A DNA stretch of 5,900 nucleotides, taken from NCBI GenBank assembly GCA_017378975.1, contig JAFNXT010000095.1:1-5900 (forward strand), given 5' to 3'. The position numbers and the translations under genes are program-made. The DNA is from Oscillospiraceae bacterium (GTDB taxonomy: Bacteria > Bacillota > Clostridia > Oscillospirales > Oscillospiraceae). The notes beneath the pieces were generated by a model. It ran no database searches and was not told the DNA's origin. It saw nothing but the letters and a program-made list of their open reading frames with translations. Below are positions 5,278 through 5,900 of the stretch, piece by piece; positions within the stretch are counted from its first letter, which is position 1; every line of letters begins with the position of its first letter.

Positions 5278-5900
5278 TTACTTTCTCCTGCGGATAAGTT
5301 CGATCACAGCCAAAACGACCCCATATCCCACCGCATAGAGAGGGGCCATGACCCACGCTGTCAAGGGTGTCCCCGGAAGGATCGGCTCAGCGATATGGAA
5401 GGCGTCATCAAAGCCAAACACCGACATCTGGAAGGCCCCAAGCGTCAAATACGCGGTGAAGCCAAAGAACGTATGATACCATTTCTTATAGGTGATCTGG
5501 ATCTGACCGAAAACGAGCAAGGTGCCCACCACGACCAACGCCAAACTGTGATGCAATAGCCCCGAGATCGTAGGTAAGTAAAAGACCGACGGTCCCTGAT
5601 CCAGAAATGTGGGGTTGAGCACCGTGATCACTGCGCCGACAAGCCCCAAAAACCAAACAAAATGATATACACAGTTATCCTTTTTCCCAAACAATACGGA
5701 TAAAGCCAGGACCAGACTCGTCATCCCGCAGAAACTGTCCGGTATGATCTGTTCCCAGCGAACATCGGGATATCTGTAGACTTGAGAAAGCCGGTTGATC
5801 ATGATCCACAGCAACAGAAGACCGGCCAGCGACTTCAAAACGATCCTTTGTGCTTTCCCGGTCCTTGCATACTTCTTCGCCAGAAGAAGCCCCACGACCG
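5278..5900 (-). CDS. TMEM164/YwaF-like integral membrane protein (5' partial)
   Basis: The frame stays open to the right edge, giving about 207 visible residues ending in TAA at 5280-5278. A GTG at 5895 is possible, but the upstream codon is also open and family members are somewhat longer, so the true start is probably outside. Numbering from that GTG, hydrophobic helices lie at about 20-37, 55-70, 76-96, 104-130, 140-160 and 178-200, and the tail is basic (IRRRK), likely cytoplasmic. Features resembling the TMEM164/YwaF family (TIGR02206-like) are IPDSFCGMTSLVLALSVL, the long FLGLVGAVITVLNP helix and the conserved-looking HH pair at 115-116. The function of the bacterial family is not established to my knowledge; eukaryotic TMEM164 has been reported as an acyltransferase. 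The family call rests on pattern resemblance only, but a multi-pass membrane protein is certain. It is separated from the HAD gene by 125 bp with a terminator and a promoter, so the two are probably independent units. Confidence 0.65.
   Translation of the reverse strand, partial: VVGLLLAKKYARTGKAQRIVLKSLAGLLLLWIMINRLSQVYRYPDVRWEQIIPDSFCGMTSLVLALSVLFGKKDNCVYHFVWFLGLVGAVITVLNPTFLDQGPSVFYLPTISGLLHHSLALVVVGTLLVFGQIQITYKKWYHTFFGFTAYLTLGAFQMSVFGFDDAFHIAEPILPGTPLTAWVMAPLYAVGYGVVLAVIELIRRRK

Overview
The window looks like chromosomal DNA of a moderately GC-rich Gram-positive anaerobe, most likely a gut-type member of the Clostridia (Oscillospiraceae-like). This assignment is inference. It rests on strong GGAGG-type ribosome binding sites, sigma-A-like promoters in short AT-rich islands, a Firmicutes-style diacylglycerol glycosyltransferase and a short-form GH2 glycosidase. 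No mobile element, CRISPR array, tRNA or rRNA was seen.

Layout. Positions 1-1470 (+) hold the 3' portion of a GH2 glycoside hydrolase whose start lies before the window. It converges on a minus-strand block that fills the rest. The two sides meet at a 45-bp gap (1471-1515) that forms a near-perfect hairpin with T-tracts on both strands, a shared bidirectional terminator. Reading the minus strand in its own direction (right to left), the window holds the following. First is a TMEM164/YwaF-like membrane protein cut by the right edge (5278-5900). Next comes a terminator-like hairpin, then an extended -10 promoter and a Cof-type HAD phosphatase (4340-5152). Last is a good promoter (4283-4311) leading a tight four-gene operon: divergent PAP2 protein (3789-4250), small unknown membrane protein (3401-3772), GT4 glycosyltransferase (2226-3395) and PlsC-type acyltransferase (1516-2229).

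The four-gene operon is the most interesting part. A PlsC acyltransferase makes phosphatidic acid, a PAP2-type phosphatase could convert it to diacylglycerol, and the GT4 enzyme resembles diacylglycerol glucosyltransferases. One transcript could therefore encode a route from lysophosphatidic acid to a membrane glycolipid, with the unknown 123-residue membrane protein as a possible accessory. The families are recognised from motifs; the pathway is inferred from co-location. Nothing in the window is a clearly novel system. The unknown membrane protein and the atypical PAP2 protein are the best leads.
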